From: Garcia nutans
Lineage: Eukaryota; Streptophyta; Magnoliopsida; Malpighiales; Euphorbiaceae
Reading direction: 5' to 3'
NCBI GenBank assembly: GCA_947685225.1
Contig: CANTUV010000015.1
Location: 7,688,001-7,752,000 of the forward strand
DNA length: 64,000 nt
Shown here: positions 24,559 to 36,320 of the stretch, piece after piece
Layout of the letters: the number at the start of each line of letters is the position of its first letter
Numbering within the stretch: the first letter of the stretch is position 1
Made by a program: the position numbers and the translations under genes
Notes under the pieces: generated by a model
Database searches by the model: none
What the model was told of the DNA's origin: nothing
The model's input: the letters and a program-made list of their open reading frames with translations, nothing else

Positions 24559-24861
24559 CCTGTAAAAAATTAATTGTAGTCAATAAAGCATTTTGCAAAA
24601 AAATTGGCTATTTTTTACTATATATGGATACCTATGTGCTCTTTCCCCCCTTCATGGAAGAAATATTAATGAGTACAAAAAATATTTTTTAGACACAAAA
24701 ATAAAAAACTACAATAAATATCTATTACTGTGTGTATGTGTGTTGTGTCTAACATGAATTACTTGAAAGTAAATGTGAATTATTAAAGCACGACATATAT
24801 TATTGAAAAGAGACATAGGACATAAATTATTGATGTGCATTTACTTTATTTGACTTGTAAG
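24559..24861. other. Spacer between minisatellite and + strand promoter
   Basis: AT-rich. No coding frame or repeat is seen apart from short A runs and TGTGTATGTGTGTTG near 24730. Confidence 0.6.
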
Positions 24862-24912
24862 CACGTGAACATGTTTTTTTACTTTATTTCAGACTCCATT
24901 CTCTATAAATAG
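24862..24912 (+). promoter_or_regulatory. Promoter of + strand extra gene in element A: G-box and TATA
   Basis: CACGTG (24862-24867) lies 33 bases before CTCTATAAATAG (24901-24912), a strong plant TATA box. The ATG of the PMD-like gene follows about 115 bases downstream. The same 12-mer precedes the antisense gene of element C at 48681. Confidence 0.6.
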
Positions 24913-25024
24913 GATGTATTATGCATTTATTTCATTCAAACATTCAAACACTTTCGAATTCTCAAAACAAAAGAAAAAAAAAACTTTGCAACCTGCTTGT
25001 TAAAGATTTTTTTAGCTTATCAAA

Positions 25025-27900
25025 ATGGTAGTAAATCAATATGCATCTAGGACTGGACCGCGTATGGATCTTGAATTGCACGCTTACCTCAGAAATAGCT
25101 GGTTGGATCACGTTGCCATCCTAGTTGGAATGCGCCTCCACTAAAGTTCAAAGGAAAAAAATATAGGTATTAAATTTATTATTTTTATTGCAATTGTTTA
25201 TAGAATTTTTACATACTTCTAGTGCAATTTTATTATTTATAATAGTAAAATAAATTAATGCAAAAACAAAGCTTATATATGAAAATTAATGTTTGAGGAA
25301 TTAAACATTAGTGAAAATAGACAAAGTAATATGAAAGCATTAATGTAAAAAATTGCTATATATATATATATATTAAGAACTTTTAGGACTAATATAGCAA
25401 AAATGTATGGAAAATAAATAATAATAGTGTTAAGACATGCAAATTAATCTATATGTATGAAAGCTATTTTTTTTGTTATTTTTTTCATCTTAGAAAATAT
25501 ATTAATATTGGTGGTAGATAAATTGATAAAATAATAATAAAAAGTAGGTTTTATGCATGAATAAAATAAACTAAACAAAATACTAGTCATGATGCAAAAA
25601 ATACTAAAAATAAAAAGGAAATAAATGTAGTAAAATAATAAAATTATTGGGGTGCTGAAAATAATTATTATGGTACATTATATATTTTTTCTTATTTTTT
25701 AATATATTTCAGAATAATTAGTAGGACTGATATACTTACCTAGCTGGACTTACCTTTATTATGGTAGTATGATAGCTGTGTGATCCATGGAGGCAAAAAT
25801 GTCCATAAGGCTTGTTTATGGCATGAGCGAGTACCACCGGAGGATGATCTGAGAGTGTGGTTTTGAAGAATTTTTGTTTCAGCTGCCCACTAAGGGATAC
25901 CAAATTGACAGAAGCCTAATTTAGGTGCTTGTTGAGCAATGGATGGATACCATCCATACCTTTTCACTTGCATGTTAGGGAGATGAACATCGGCCTAGTG
26001 AATTTTACAGCAATAACGGGCATAAAATGAGAAGGGATCCCAGTTCCTTTGACCAATGACATATTGACAACGGATGGGATTCACCATTTAATTGGTTTAA
26101 GGCCTAGGTATAAAGGAGCATGTAAGATAAAATATGAATATATTCGGCAGTATTGGATGAGACAAACCCGACCAGTACTTGGTGAACGGGCAAAAAGATA
26201 AACTTGTGGATTTCTGTTATATCTGTTAGCCACGACAATTTTATACAGCACTAAGGCAACAATTCACATGTCGATCTTGCATGCTCTAGTTGATTTCGAT
26301 CTCGTGCCATTTTATGTTTGGGGAGAATTTGGCCTTGCCTGTCTTTACCATGGCTTTGATAAAATTTGCAGGAACAAAAGGTCATTTACTGACTTTATGG
26401 TCATTGCTGAGGTATGAGTTCTTCCCTTTGTTTATTCAAATGATGTATATGAGCAAGTTTGACCCTTCTTAACCATAACAGGCATAAGTATACAAACATA
26501 ATCTTGTGAAGATGCCTAGTACTCCTGGGAGATGGGTGGGATACCCGAGATTGAGCCTTTTGTTGTCAGGTAGTAGGGAGGTGGTCAGCAATCATCATGT
26601 GCACTCCCATTGTTACCAGTTAAGTTGCCTGACATAGGATCATTTAAAAGGAAAATTAGTATTATCATTGAATTTTATGGGAAAAATGACTTCACAAGGT
26701 TGTCTTTTAGGTGAACATTGCAAGGTGGAAAATTGAGTGAGAGGGCGAATTGAACCACCAATATGAACAACGCATTACCCCTGCAGAACTCCTGTTGAAT
26801 CATTGTTGGGACAATTTTTAGTGATGGTTTCTTGGTGAAAGGGTACATAACTGGTTCCTTGGCCTTGATTAGAGGTGGGTGCTAGCTAATATTCTAGCAT
26901 CTGTACTGACTTGCATATCTATGCTGGAGAATTCTTGGAGACATGCCCGAAATGAATTTGATATTAATGTACTCTTGCTTTGACTAGACTTGCCATATAG
27001 TGAGTTCATACGGGACTAGCTTTTGTATTTTGAGGTCTCTCTTGATGGTGTTGAAATTTTGGAGGAACAAGGGGATAAGGAAGAAGAAGATGAAGATGAA
27101 GATTATAACATGGGGGTAGAAGGTGATGGGGAAAATGAGGAGGAATACGATGAGGAGGTTGGCGATGGTGAGGAAGGTAATAAGGATAAAGAGGAAGAAG
27201 AGGAATATGAGAAGGATGATGGTACAGGGAATTCTGCTGCTCATGATGATGCTATGATTATTTCCTCTCAAGTTGATCAAGCATGCTCTTTTATTGATAT
27301 GGGCTTGCATTTAGCTAACTTTTATGAATTTTTGCAGATGATCGAACATCTAGATGGTTCTGACCATGATGGAATCGGTCTAATCAGTGTTGCTCCACTT
27401 CAACCATTTTTCCTATTCTGAGCCATCTTCTAAGCCCCAGGGCTTCTACCTGAGCTATCTGGTTTATAATCCATGTTTCATGTTTATATAAGCTAAATGT
27501 ATGCATGCAAATGTATGAATGAAAATGTATGAATCTAACTTTTCCTTTTTTTGGCTCATAGTGGATGCTTGAAGAGCATAACCAGAAATTACATGAACAA
27601 TTGGTTGCCAACCGTTCACACATAGATTACCTTCAATGAAACTTTTGAGACTTCATATTTTAGGGCTATAGGGATCTTGTGCATGATCAAGGAGGTCCTA
27701 GACTGATGACCACGATGTGCCACCTCCCTTCTCAGGCATTGACTACAATAGGACTAATTTCCAGGACAATCAAGACCCAAATACTTCTTTCTCTAGACGA
27801 AATTGGTCAGATGATATGCCTTCATCTTTGACAGGCGATGAATTCCTCAGGGATCTATTTAATTATAGACCATCCTCTCCTTCACAGTGATTTGGCTTGT
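25025..27900 (+). pseudogene. Antisense extra gene of element A: plant mobile domain (PMD)-like protein
   Basis: Exon 1 is ATG 25025 to about 25141 (MVVNQYASRTGPRMDLELHA). An AT-rich intron-like stretch ends at an acceptor TTAATATATTTCAG (about 25711). Coding remains then show PMD features: FHLHVREMNIGLVNFTAITG (cf. the family pattern FHLP.GEM.ITL.D...LTGL), EGIPVPLTND, then HMSILHALVDFDLVPFYVWG and EFGLACLYHGFDKICR, which match the typical L..L.D...Y.WG...LA.LYR.L pattern. Several stops and frameshifts. Next comes an Asp/Glu-rich stretch (27023-27230 in frame) and a possible last exon (about 27550-27900). PMD proteins occur as host genes and as extra ORFs of plant transposons; the role in the element is unknown. 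It runs opposite to element A's own genes. Confidence 0.65.
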
Positions 27901-28420
27901 ACTATATTAAGAAACTTGTATTAAACTTATTGTACATAAAATAATGGATTGTAATAAATTTAATGTATATAATATAATATTTTGACTTTTCAAACTCTTT
28001 TTTTTAAACTGGAGATTTTTTTTGAGCTTTGACTTTCTTCTTTTCTTTTTACATATATACAGATATACTACCATGTCAAATTCATTTTGAATGAATTTGA
28101 CATGGATTAAAATCTTAATTAAATCTAGAGAACCAATACCCATGCGGATTAGGTTTAAAAATTTTCAATTTCATAATGAATTCAGTGTTCCAAATTCAAC
28201 CCTAATTCGAAACGGATAAATTCATCCAAACCAAATACAACACGGATAAATCTTCCCTAAATAAATCAGACTTCACCATCCTGCTATATATATCAACCAT
28301 TAACCCTTTTCCTCGGCAATTAAATCACCAGTTTCCCCAGAGCCATCCTAAAAATTAGGGCAAAATATTTAGCTTCAATATTTCCTTTTTACAAACCCAT
28401 AGCAGTTTTCACATCCCTTA
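27901..28420. other. Spacer between two + strand extra ORFs
   Basis: AT-rich. A perfect 19-base inverted repeat (TGTCAAATTCATTTTGAATGAATTTGACA, about 28073-28101) could be a hairpin or terminator. TATATATATC near 28285 is a weak TATA candidate for the next ORF. Confidence 0.45.
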
Positions 28421-29763
28421 ATGACTGAAGCCAATTTGAAAAAGATAAAGACTTTATTCAAGACCATCAAAGCTATACATTAGGAACAAGTGTCATGGTC
28501 TTAACTTAATATTTTAAAGTACTTTCAAAATGTCAAGTTGGATCATTCCTTCTTACATGCCATGGCTTCCTTTTAGGATGTGAAAACTAGGACTTTCAAG
28601 ATAAACAACTTTGAAATTTGTCTTATGATCGAAGAATTTGAAGCTATTCTCAGATATCCAAGCAATCAACCAGTAGCATTACCTATATTAACTTCCAAGA
28701 CTCATCAAAAGATGCAGATGTTGTTTCAACTCTCAAAACCTGAAGTTCTGAACTGACCAGAGGAGAGAAAATCTCGCTCGGTCCCTTGATTGATTTTTTT
28801 CAGTTCCCATTTGGCTCCCACCAAAGTGTAGGGGTGCATGTTCTACCTTTGCTTGCTTAGTCAATTTCTACTTATTTCCTCTGACGGTGACATCGATTCA
28901 TGAGTACCAAATATTATGGACCAGATGGAGGGAGGATTTCACTAGTACCCATGATTTTGGCTGAAACCCTAGTTGGATTAGATCAATTCAAGATAGATTC
29001 TTCGAGGAGATTGGCATGAAGTTCCCTGTTGCTTCAGGTAACTACCCAAACCATCCTTTTGGGTTTTCAATTTAGGCTTTTATTTTTATTGCTCTAATTT
29101 TTGCCTAGCCTGCCCTTGCAGGTTTTCTAAACTAGTGAGTTATCCTAACTTTTGCCTATGCCACCCTTGTGGGTTTTTAACCTAGTAGACTTTCTTTTTT
29201 TTAATTTTGGTTTTAATTTTTACCTAGACTGCCCTTGCGGGTTTTCGAAGCTATCAAACCACCCTAATTTTTGCTTAGGCCCACCCTTGCAGGATTTCAA
29301 CCTAACGGGCTCCTCCTTTTTTTAATGAATTGTTGTTTGTCTTTAAAGATCTGGCTTTAGGAGCACTTCTGCTTGCTCAACACCCCATCTATGGACTTCA
29401 CCAGATATCTGCCTTAACATCATTCTGCTAGAAAATTGCTTCATCCTAATTCTTTATATGTCTAGTGGGTTGACTGGATCCGTTCACGAACTGTGATTAA
29501 TATCCGTTGGTTGGTATCTTGGTGAAAGATTACCCATGTCACCATTCAGACATATCTGATGTATGTTACTCTTACTGCTCTCCACTGAGGCACTTGCTAT
29601 GATCCTCACCAACTTGACCACCAGTATGGTGTCAAGCCTCGAGGTTCCGAGTTTACTCCTGAATTAGACATGCCACATCTGACTGAAGCTTACTTGGATC
29701 AACTGAAGCAAAGTTGGCCTGCACGTTATACTTATCGTCTACCATACATTTTACACTTATCAA
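28421..29763 (+). pseudogene. Second + strand extra ORF in element A (DUF7745-like)
   Basis: Starts ATGACTGAAGCC at 28421. Broken frames give FKINNFEICLMIEEFEAILR and YQYGVKPRGSEFTPELDMPH with ITHVTI upstream. The first resembles the FTFG..DL.PTIEEYEALL pattern of a plant repeat-associated domain (DUF7745, recalled from memory), and the second its later conserved part. Many stops; the middle (29041-29320) is filled by short repeats, possibly an intron. It runs opposite to element A's pol. Family assignment is tentative. Confidence 0.4.
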
Positions 29764-30125
29764 TGATGCTAGGATGAACAATAATGATAATAATGAGATG
29801 TTTTCTTTTCTTTTATAATTTATCATCACTTTTTGCTATTGTGTTATTTATTTTACCCAAATGGTCAGATTATTCAAAATGGTACACATTGAATAATTTT
29901 AACATTAACTCTATTTTATTAAATTGGGGAACAACCAAAAATATAAAGTCAGCATACTCAAGATCACTCTTATTGCCAACCAGCCCTTTTAGGTTTGCCA
30001 ATTGACCATTTTATCTCGTTTAGTCCTAATTGTTGCCTAGCCCGCCCTTTTGTTTCGAAACTAGCGGACTGCTCTAACTTTTGCCTAGGCCACTCTTTCG
30101 GGTTTTCAACCTAGCGAGCTCTTTT
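29041..30125. repeat. Dispersed GCCTAGNCCRCCCTTG repeats
   Basis: Degenerate units of about 60-75 bases of the form TTTTTGCCTAGGCCACCCTTGCGGGTTTTCAACCTAG occur four times at 29041-29320 and about three times at 29975-30125, flanking the second half of the extra ORF. Each unit starts with CCTAG and ends with CTAG(C), so the ends are partly self-complementary. Confidence 0.7.
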
Positions 30126-30149
30126 TTTTAATTAATTTTTTTTATTTCA

Positions 30150-31229
30150 AACATAAAACCTCTTCAATCTATCAATGTTCACTAGCTCACTAAACTCATT
30201 CTCGTCCATGTCTGACAACTTGATTGTACCCTTGTTCATGACATGTTTCACAACATACGGCCCTTACCAACCAGGTCTAAACTTCCCAACCGGTTTGCAC
30301 ACTCATCTTGTACCCGCATAAAGCAAAAGGAAGCATTTATAACCAATCCCTATATGTCTTGGTCATTTTTGATAGAATCTGCTTAATTGTCTTGTTTGTT
30401 GCTTCCACTATACCATTAGCCTTTAGTCTATAAGGGGAGGATTGGTGATGACAGATCCGGTACTTCAAGAATAAGTCCTTAATGACTCCTTGGAACTATA
30501 CTCCATTGTTTGATATTACACTGTACGAGACCCCATACCTGCAGATGAGATTCTTTTAAATAAATCTAGACATTTGCCTTGACCTCAGCTTGTTGAAAGA
30601 TTCGACTTCAACCCATTTTGAGAAATAATGCACTGCTACTACAATGAATCGGTGACTATTCAAAGCCATCGGATGTATCTCTCCAATAATATCAATCCCC
30701 CAAGTTACAAAAGGCCAAAGTTAAGACATAGAATGCAATTCTTTAGGAGGCAAGTGATTCAAGTTCCCATATATCTGGCACTACTAGCACTTCTTAACAA
30801 AATCAATACAGTCTCTTTACATGGTCAGCCAATAATAACCTTGTCGAATTACCTTCTTAACCAGGGCCAACCTATTCATGTGGGGTCCATAACTTCCCCC
30901 ATGTATTTTGGCATGATCTACTCAACTTCAGGCTTTCTCAAGCACCTTAAGTGCACCCTATCGACCCATCTTCTATACAACTCTCCATGAAAGGTGATGT
31001 ATTGCAAGGACCATAGCCTTATAGCTCTTCTCTCTTCCTTTGTTGAATCTTATGGGTAGTCCCAAATTTCCAAGAACCATCTTATGGTGTCATACCATGC
31101 ATCATGGTCTGTGTCAGTTTCCATGGTCATCTCATGCTCATAAAAAAGAGTCAATGAATTGGTCAAAACCAAAGGCTTAAGAAATAACTTAACATTGATC
31201 ATCCCATACTAGCCAGGGTGGCTAGGGTA
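30150..31229 (-). pseudogene. Integrase of element A
   Basis: Degraded Tat-type integrase. First Asp in WGIDIIGEIHPMA (about 30690). The second Asp of the usual T/SDNG motif is Asn here (VISNNG, about 30515). Glu is kept in NGIVEATNKTIK. The C-terminal GKFRPGW.GPYVVKHVMNKG and SELVNIDRLKRFYV run to about 30150. Several stops. It would catalyse insertion of the cDNA; this copy cannot. Confidence 0.8.
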
Positions 31230-32150
31230 TCGGCCATTTAGTTTTCTTCTCTTGGCAGGTGTATATACCTGCACTCCTTAAAATTCTTCTTCCTCATGGT
31301 TAAATAATCATTGTATGGCTTCAACTTCTCTTCTTTAAATTCCCACTCTCCATTCACTTGGGATACCACTAACAACAAATCTCTGAAGACTTGCACTTTA
31401 TCTACCTTCATGATCATCAGGGTTTCTAGGCCAAAAATACATACTTCGTACTCCACCATGTTGTTGGTTGCCTTAAATTTCAACTTCTTGGCTAAAGGGA
31501 TGAGCTCTGCTTTAGACAATTCCTAAATTACTCCCAGACCAGCTCCCTTTTTGTTCACTGCTCCATCAAAATACATCTTCCACCCTTGTACTTCAATGCC
31601 TCTAAATGTTCATTTGAAAATTCTAAAATCACTTCATCATTGTCAGGCAATGGTTGTCGAGCCAAGAATTATGCTACTGTTCTTCCTTTAATGGTTTTCC
31701 TGGTTATATACTCAATCTCAAATTCTTCTAAAATAATCAACCATCTTACATACTTCCCAATCAACGAGGGTGTCTCCCTTAAATACTTCATTGGATCCAT
31801 CCTGGAAATTGCTTGCACACTATAAGATTGAAAGTAATATCGCAACTTCTTAGATGACCAAACCATAGCTATACAAGTCTTTTCAATGAAAATATACTTA
31901 ATCTTATAAGGTAGGATCTTTCTACTCAAATAGTAAATTACATACTCAACTTCTTATTCATCCGCTTGTGCTAGCATTTCTCCTAATGACTCTTCTTCTA
32001 TTGCTAAGTATAGTAACAAAGGTCTACCGGGTATAGGTGATTTCAACATAGGTGGATTCAGTAAATACTCTTTTATACACTCAAAGGCCCTTTAACACTC
32101 TTCGTTCTACTTGACTGGCAAATTCTTTTTAAGAAATTTAAAGATTGGTT
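31230..32150 (-). pseudogene. RNase H and second (archaeal-type) RNase H of element A
   Basis: The first RNase H (about 32090-31660) shows ISRMDPMKYLRETPSLIGKY and YITRKTIKGRTVA.FLA. After a linker, the second domain (about 31560-31230) shows AELIPLAKKLKFKATNNMVE and QVFRDLLLVVSQVNGEWEF. Two RNase H domains in series are a hallmark of Tat/Ogre elements. Broken by stops. Confidence 0.82.
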
Positions 32151-33839
32151 CACAAATCATGGTAAGCTTTGCTATAAATCTGCTAATATACTATAACCTG
32201 CCAATAAACCCTCGAACTTCTTTTTTCATCTTAGGGGTCAGCATATCCTTGATTACCTTGACCTTGTTAGGGTCAATCTTAATGCCTTTTGGAGCAATCA
32301 CGTGTCCCAGCATCTTGCCTAAAGTAACCCCAAACACACACTTTTTTGGGTTCAATCTTAGCTTATACTTTATTGCTTTTTCAAAGAAGATCTCTAAATT
32401 CTAAAAATACTGCTCTCTTGTATCTGACTTCTCCATCATGTCATCAACATAGACCTCAACTTCTTTATGCATCATGTCATGAAACAAAGTGGTGGCCATC
32501 CTCTGGTAGGCTGCCCCAGCATTCTTTAACCAAAATAGCATTACCCTATAGCAAAATATACCCCATATAGTGATGAAGGCAGTTTTAGTTTTATCCTTTT
32601 GAGCCATTAATACTTGGTTGTATCCGAAAAATCCATCTATAAATGAGTGTAGCACGTTAGAGGTTGCACTATAAATAAGGACATCTATATGGAGTAAAGG
32701 AAAATCATCTTTAGGGGAAGCCTATTCAAGTCTCTGTAGTCTACACAAACTCTAATTCTTCCATCTTTCTTTGGCACGGGAACTATGTTAAATAACCAAT
32801 TAGGATAATCTATCACCTCAAGGAACTTCACTTGTATCTGCTTAGTGACTTCTTCTTTAACCAGTTCTACCCATTTTGGCCTTAACCGTCTAAGGTTTTG
32901 TTTGACAGGTTTCATGTGAGTTTAAGTGGTAATTATGTGCTCGACTATGTCTCGATCAATTCTAGGCATATTCTCATAAGACCAAGTAAAGACTTCTTCA
33001 TACATTTTAAATATTTTTTCTAATCTCTCTCTCTCTCTTTAAGGGTAAGGTCAGATGTTATGCTAATATTTTTAGGACTGCTATTTATTCCTAAATTTAA
33101 TAATTGTGTGTTAACATAGTTAATATTAAAAATGTCATGTAATCACTACTTGGATGTATACAACCATCAGGAAAAACATCACATAAGTAAGAAAAATCAG
33201 ACTTTATTACATTCATCTTAGAAAAGAAAACATCATCAACCTCATAAAAAGCAGACAAATTAAAATTAAAATTAAAATCATTGTTCTCATGATCAGAAAC
33301 TAAAAGACTTTCAAACTGTTCTTTGAAAAGAGCAACAATTTTCTATAGAGTCTTCTGGATCTTCATGATAGCTTCCTTCCTTCTCTTTTGGGCTAGGTTC
33401 CTTATCAGCTAGCAGGACAAGCTTTTTCTCCATTTGTTCCACCAATTCATCAACATCAACAATGATCTCAAAGCCTGGAATCATCTTCCCTGTGAACAAT
33501 ATTGGCTCTAGCTTTCCTTGGAGTGGTCCCATATCAGGAGCTTTGACAAAAACTTCTTCAAGTGGAGGAAAAGTCATCTTTTCATTCTTTTTCAGCAGGA
33601 CACCTTTATTGGCTTCATTATATCCTAACCCTTTTCTAGAAGTTTGAGTTTTGAAATTTAGAAACTCTGTCATACCTGTCTTTCCTTTCCCAAGGCCAGT
33701 GCCAGGTAGGTAATTCATTTTCTTCATCATAGCTAAAATCCTAGAGCTCACTATATTGTCATCAGAAATAACAGCCACATAAAATTTGTTGAGAGGCCTC
33801 TCAACCATTAGAGCATTCACCTCTTCATTGTCCTCAACC
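32151..33839 (-). pseudogene. G-patch domain and reverse transcriptase of element A
   Basis: The open stretch 33865-33311 contains ILAMMKKMNYLPGTGLGKGK, a G-patch (glycine-rich RNA-binding) motif known from Tat-lineage and some retroviral polyproteins. RT begins KPVKQNLRRLRPKWVELVKE near 32915, with VPVPKKDGRIRVCVDYRDLN (about 32790), FGYNQV, and the active site VEVYVDDM (about 32430). The fingers/palm segment near 32660 is frameshifted. Interrupted upstream at 33840 by the solo LTR. Confidence 0.82.
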
Positions 33840-33844
33840 TCGAT

Positions 33845-36315
33845 TGTAACACCCCTATACCCCATATACGCACACTATATACTACCACATCTGTAATATA
33901 TGTATACCGAATACAGGAGTGCCACGGTTTATATTAGACAACCCAATTTTTCTCTTTTGTATTAATATGAGAAAACTTAAAACATTTCATATATATATAT
34001 ATTATGGAACATAACAGGTAAAATATTTATTCATTATGCAGCGGAAAATGTAGCGGTATTTACATATATAAATACATCAAAATCAATGTTTACAAAACAT
34101 AAAGTTTATACATGTTTGGCAGTTTGTCTCTGATCTTTAAGCTCACAATCAACACTTCAGACTCTAGACTCGACTCGGTCTAGATGAACTCTCTGGTTCT
34201 ACCCTGTCACCTGCGCGACGAACCACAATCGCGCTAAGCCAGCAACTTAGTGGTACAAGCTACCATAACAATATGCTTTAATGTAATGCCAATGTCACAC
34301 TTTCGTGCAATGGAGACAATATTCAGAAATGCTATATTTCATAACATTACATTTCATTATCTTATTCAATTGTTTCACCATTTATGATTCAAATTGAAGC
34401 AAAGACAAGCATGGGCCCAAAAGAATTTAATATGCTATTCAAAGTTCAGAGTTACTGCTTTGGTCTATAATCACATTCATCAAGCCCGTAGGCGATATAT
34501 ATATCTATCCATGGATAGTGTAACAGACCTAGTCTCTTGGACCTCAACCCGGCTAGACCCTAGGGCCCCAGTCTCTTGGTCCTCAATCCGGCTAGACTGT
34601 TACAATTTTTGAGGCTTACGACCCGGTCTTTTCACCTAAAAAACATCACATTTTACATTTCTCGGCAGAGCTTGGCTTACGACCCAGTCTTTTCACCTAC
34701 CCAGCAATTCATAGGCATGCCGCCAAACCCAGAACTCTGAAAATTGAATAACTTACTAGGCACACAATTTATTCAAATATCTCATTATCAATCTCTTTCA
34801 CAATTCATTTCTCATTTCATGACTCATAATCAAACTAGGCAACCATGCCCCAATTATTTCATTTGCATCATATCTCATAATTCACATTAAAGCAATTCAT
34901 AATATTAATCAAATGCATCAACAATGTAATTAATTGCTTAACACATTTACTATCAAATGTGTTAAATCCCAATGTCATGTAAATGCATGCAATAATGTAG
35001 GGTTTGTACTTACCTCAAGAGCAACTCACACAACACCAAACTCCTCTTCCAAGAAATCTTCAACACTTGGATTAGGGCAACTCAATCTCTTCAAAACCTA
35101 ATCCAAAAAGGAATAATACACACTCTCTTAGAGATACACATGAGATAATATGGATAAGAACCAATTAGGGCAAACTCTACACATGACACGCTCAACAACA
35201 CCGGCGTGACCCTGACCGTGCCCTAAAATCACAACACAGAAGCTTTGACACGCTCAGTGACATGGGCGTGTCACTGGCCATGTCAATCCTCCCTCAACAT
35301 AGTAGCTATGACAAGCTCAGTGACATGGGCGTGTCACTGGCCGTGTCAATGCTACTACAACACAGAAGCTGTGACACGCTCAATGACATGGGCGTGTCAC
35401 TGGTCGTGTCACCCATCCAGAAAACAGAACCATTAACACGCCCAAAGACTTGGCCGTGCTCATGGTCGTGTCACCCATCCAGAAAACAGAACCATTAACA
35501 CGCCTAAAGACTTGGCCGTGCTCATTGGAGTGTCAGGCCAAAAATCCTGATTCCAGCAACATCAACATCACATCCAACAAACCTCTTACTTCACCATTTT
35601 TCACTTCAAACAAACTTAACTAAACACATACATCAAACACCAATTCACAACCATCACGTACACACAACTCAAACACAACACTTGCTTTCTTCCAACACCA
35701 AACTTAACTCTATCTCAAAATCAACACCAATAAGATCAAACACCCTCAAATACACCATAATCAAATATACACATACCATCAACAATCAATCACCAAACTC
35801 AATACACAAATTTAGAAGAAAACCAAAGAAACAAGTTGGAAACTTACCAAAAGTGATGAAAATCTTTAGAATTCAAACTTGATCACTTGAAACACCTTCA
35901 AATCTTGAGTTTGGAAAGACAAAATCTCACTTTCTTTCTTGCTATGGAGTTAGCCGGCCAAGGAGAAAAGAAAAGAAGAAGAAGATGAATAGAGAAGAGC
36001 AAAGTCAACACTCAACTCTTCTCTCAACCACTAAAACTTCCTTTAATTCTCAACCAAGCAATTTTATTAATATAATATTCATAAAAATCTTCATCCACTT
36101 ACTAATTTCCATTTCAATTAATTTAAATTAAAAATAATTAAATCTTCTTTTGACCTTCCATTTCTTTGACTTGTATATGTTGTATATATCTCTATATATA
36201 CAACATATACACTCTTCTCTTTACCTCTTTTCTCTTTCCACTTAAACATATACATTTAATCCAAATACAACAATAAATATTCCAAAAATTTTAGGGTATA
36301 CTTTGGGATATTACA
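33845..36315 (-). repeat. Solo Tekay-type LTR 1 (2471 bp)
   Basis: Flanked by the perfect duplication TCGAT (33840-33844, 36316-36320). On the minus strand starts TGTAATATCCC and ends GGGGTGTTACA. It lies between protease and G-patch of element A; removing it joins the frame (ETVVI with DVEDNEEV). It holds a tandem array of GTGACATGGGCGTGTCACTGG units (about 35180-35530). Confidence 0.95.
35180..35530. repeat. Hairpin-forming tandem array in solo LTR 1
   Basis: About six units with spacing 61-64 bases (anchors near 35254, 35318, 35381, 35442, 35504). The unit core GACATGGGCGTGTCAC is partly self-complementary. Confidence 0.88.
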
Positions 36316-36320
36316 TCGAT

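Noticed and set aside
27023..27421. Independent acidic host protein
   Set aside because: The Asp/Glu-rich stretch follows the PMD remains on the same strand and lacks its own promoter or start context; treated as part of that broken gene.
32401..32915. Endogenous plant pararetrovirus
   Set aside because: RT is followed by two RNase H domains and an integrase and is bounded by LTRs; no movement protein is seen. It is a Tat-type gypsy element.
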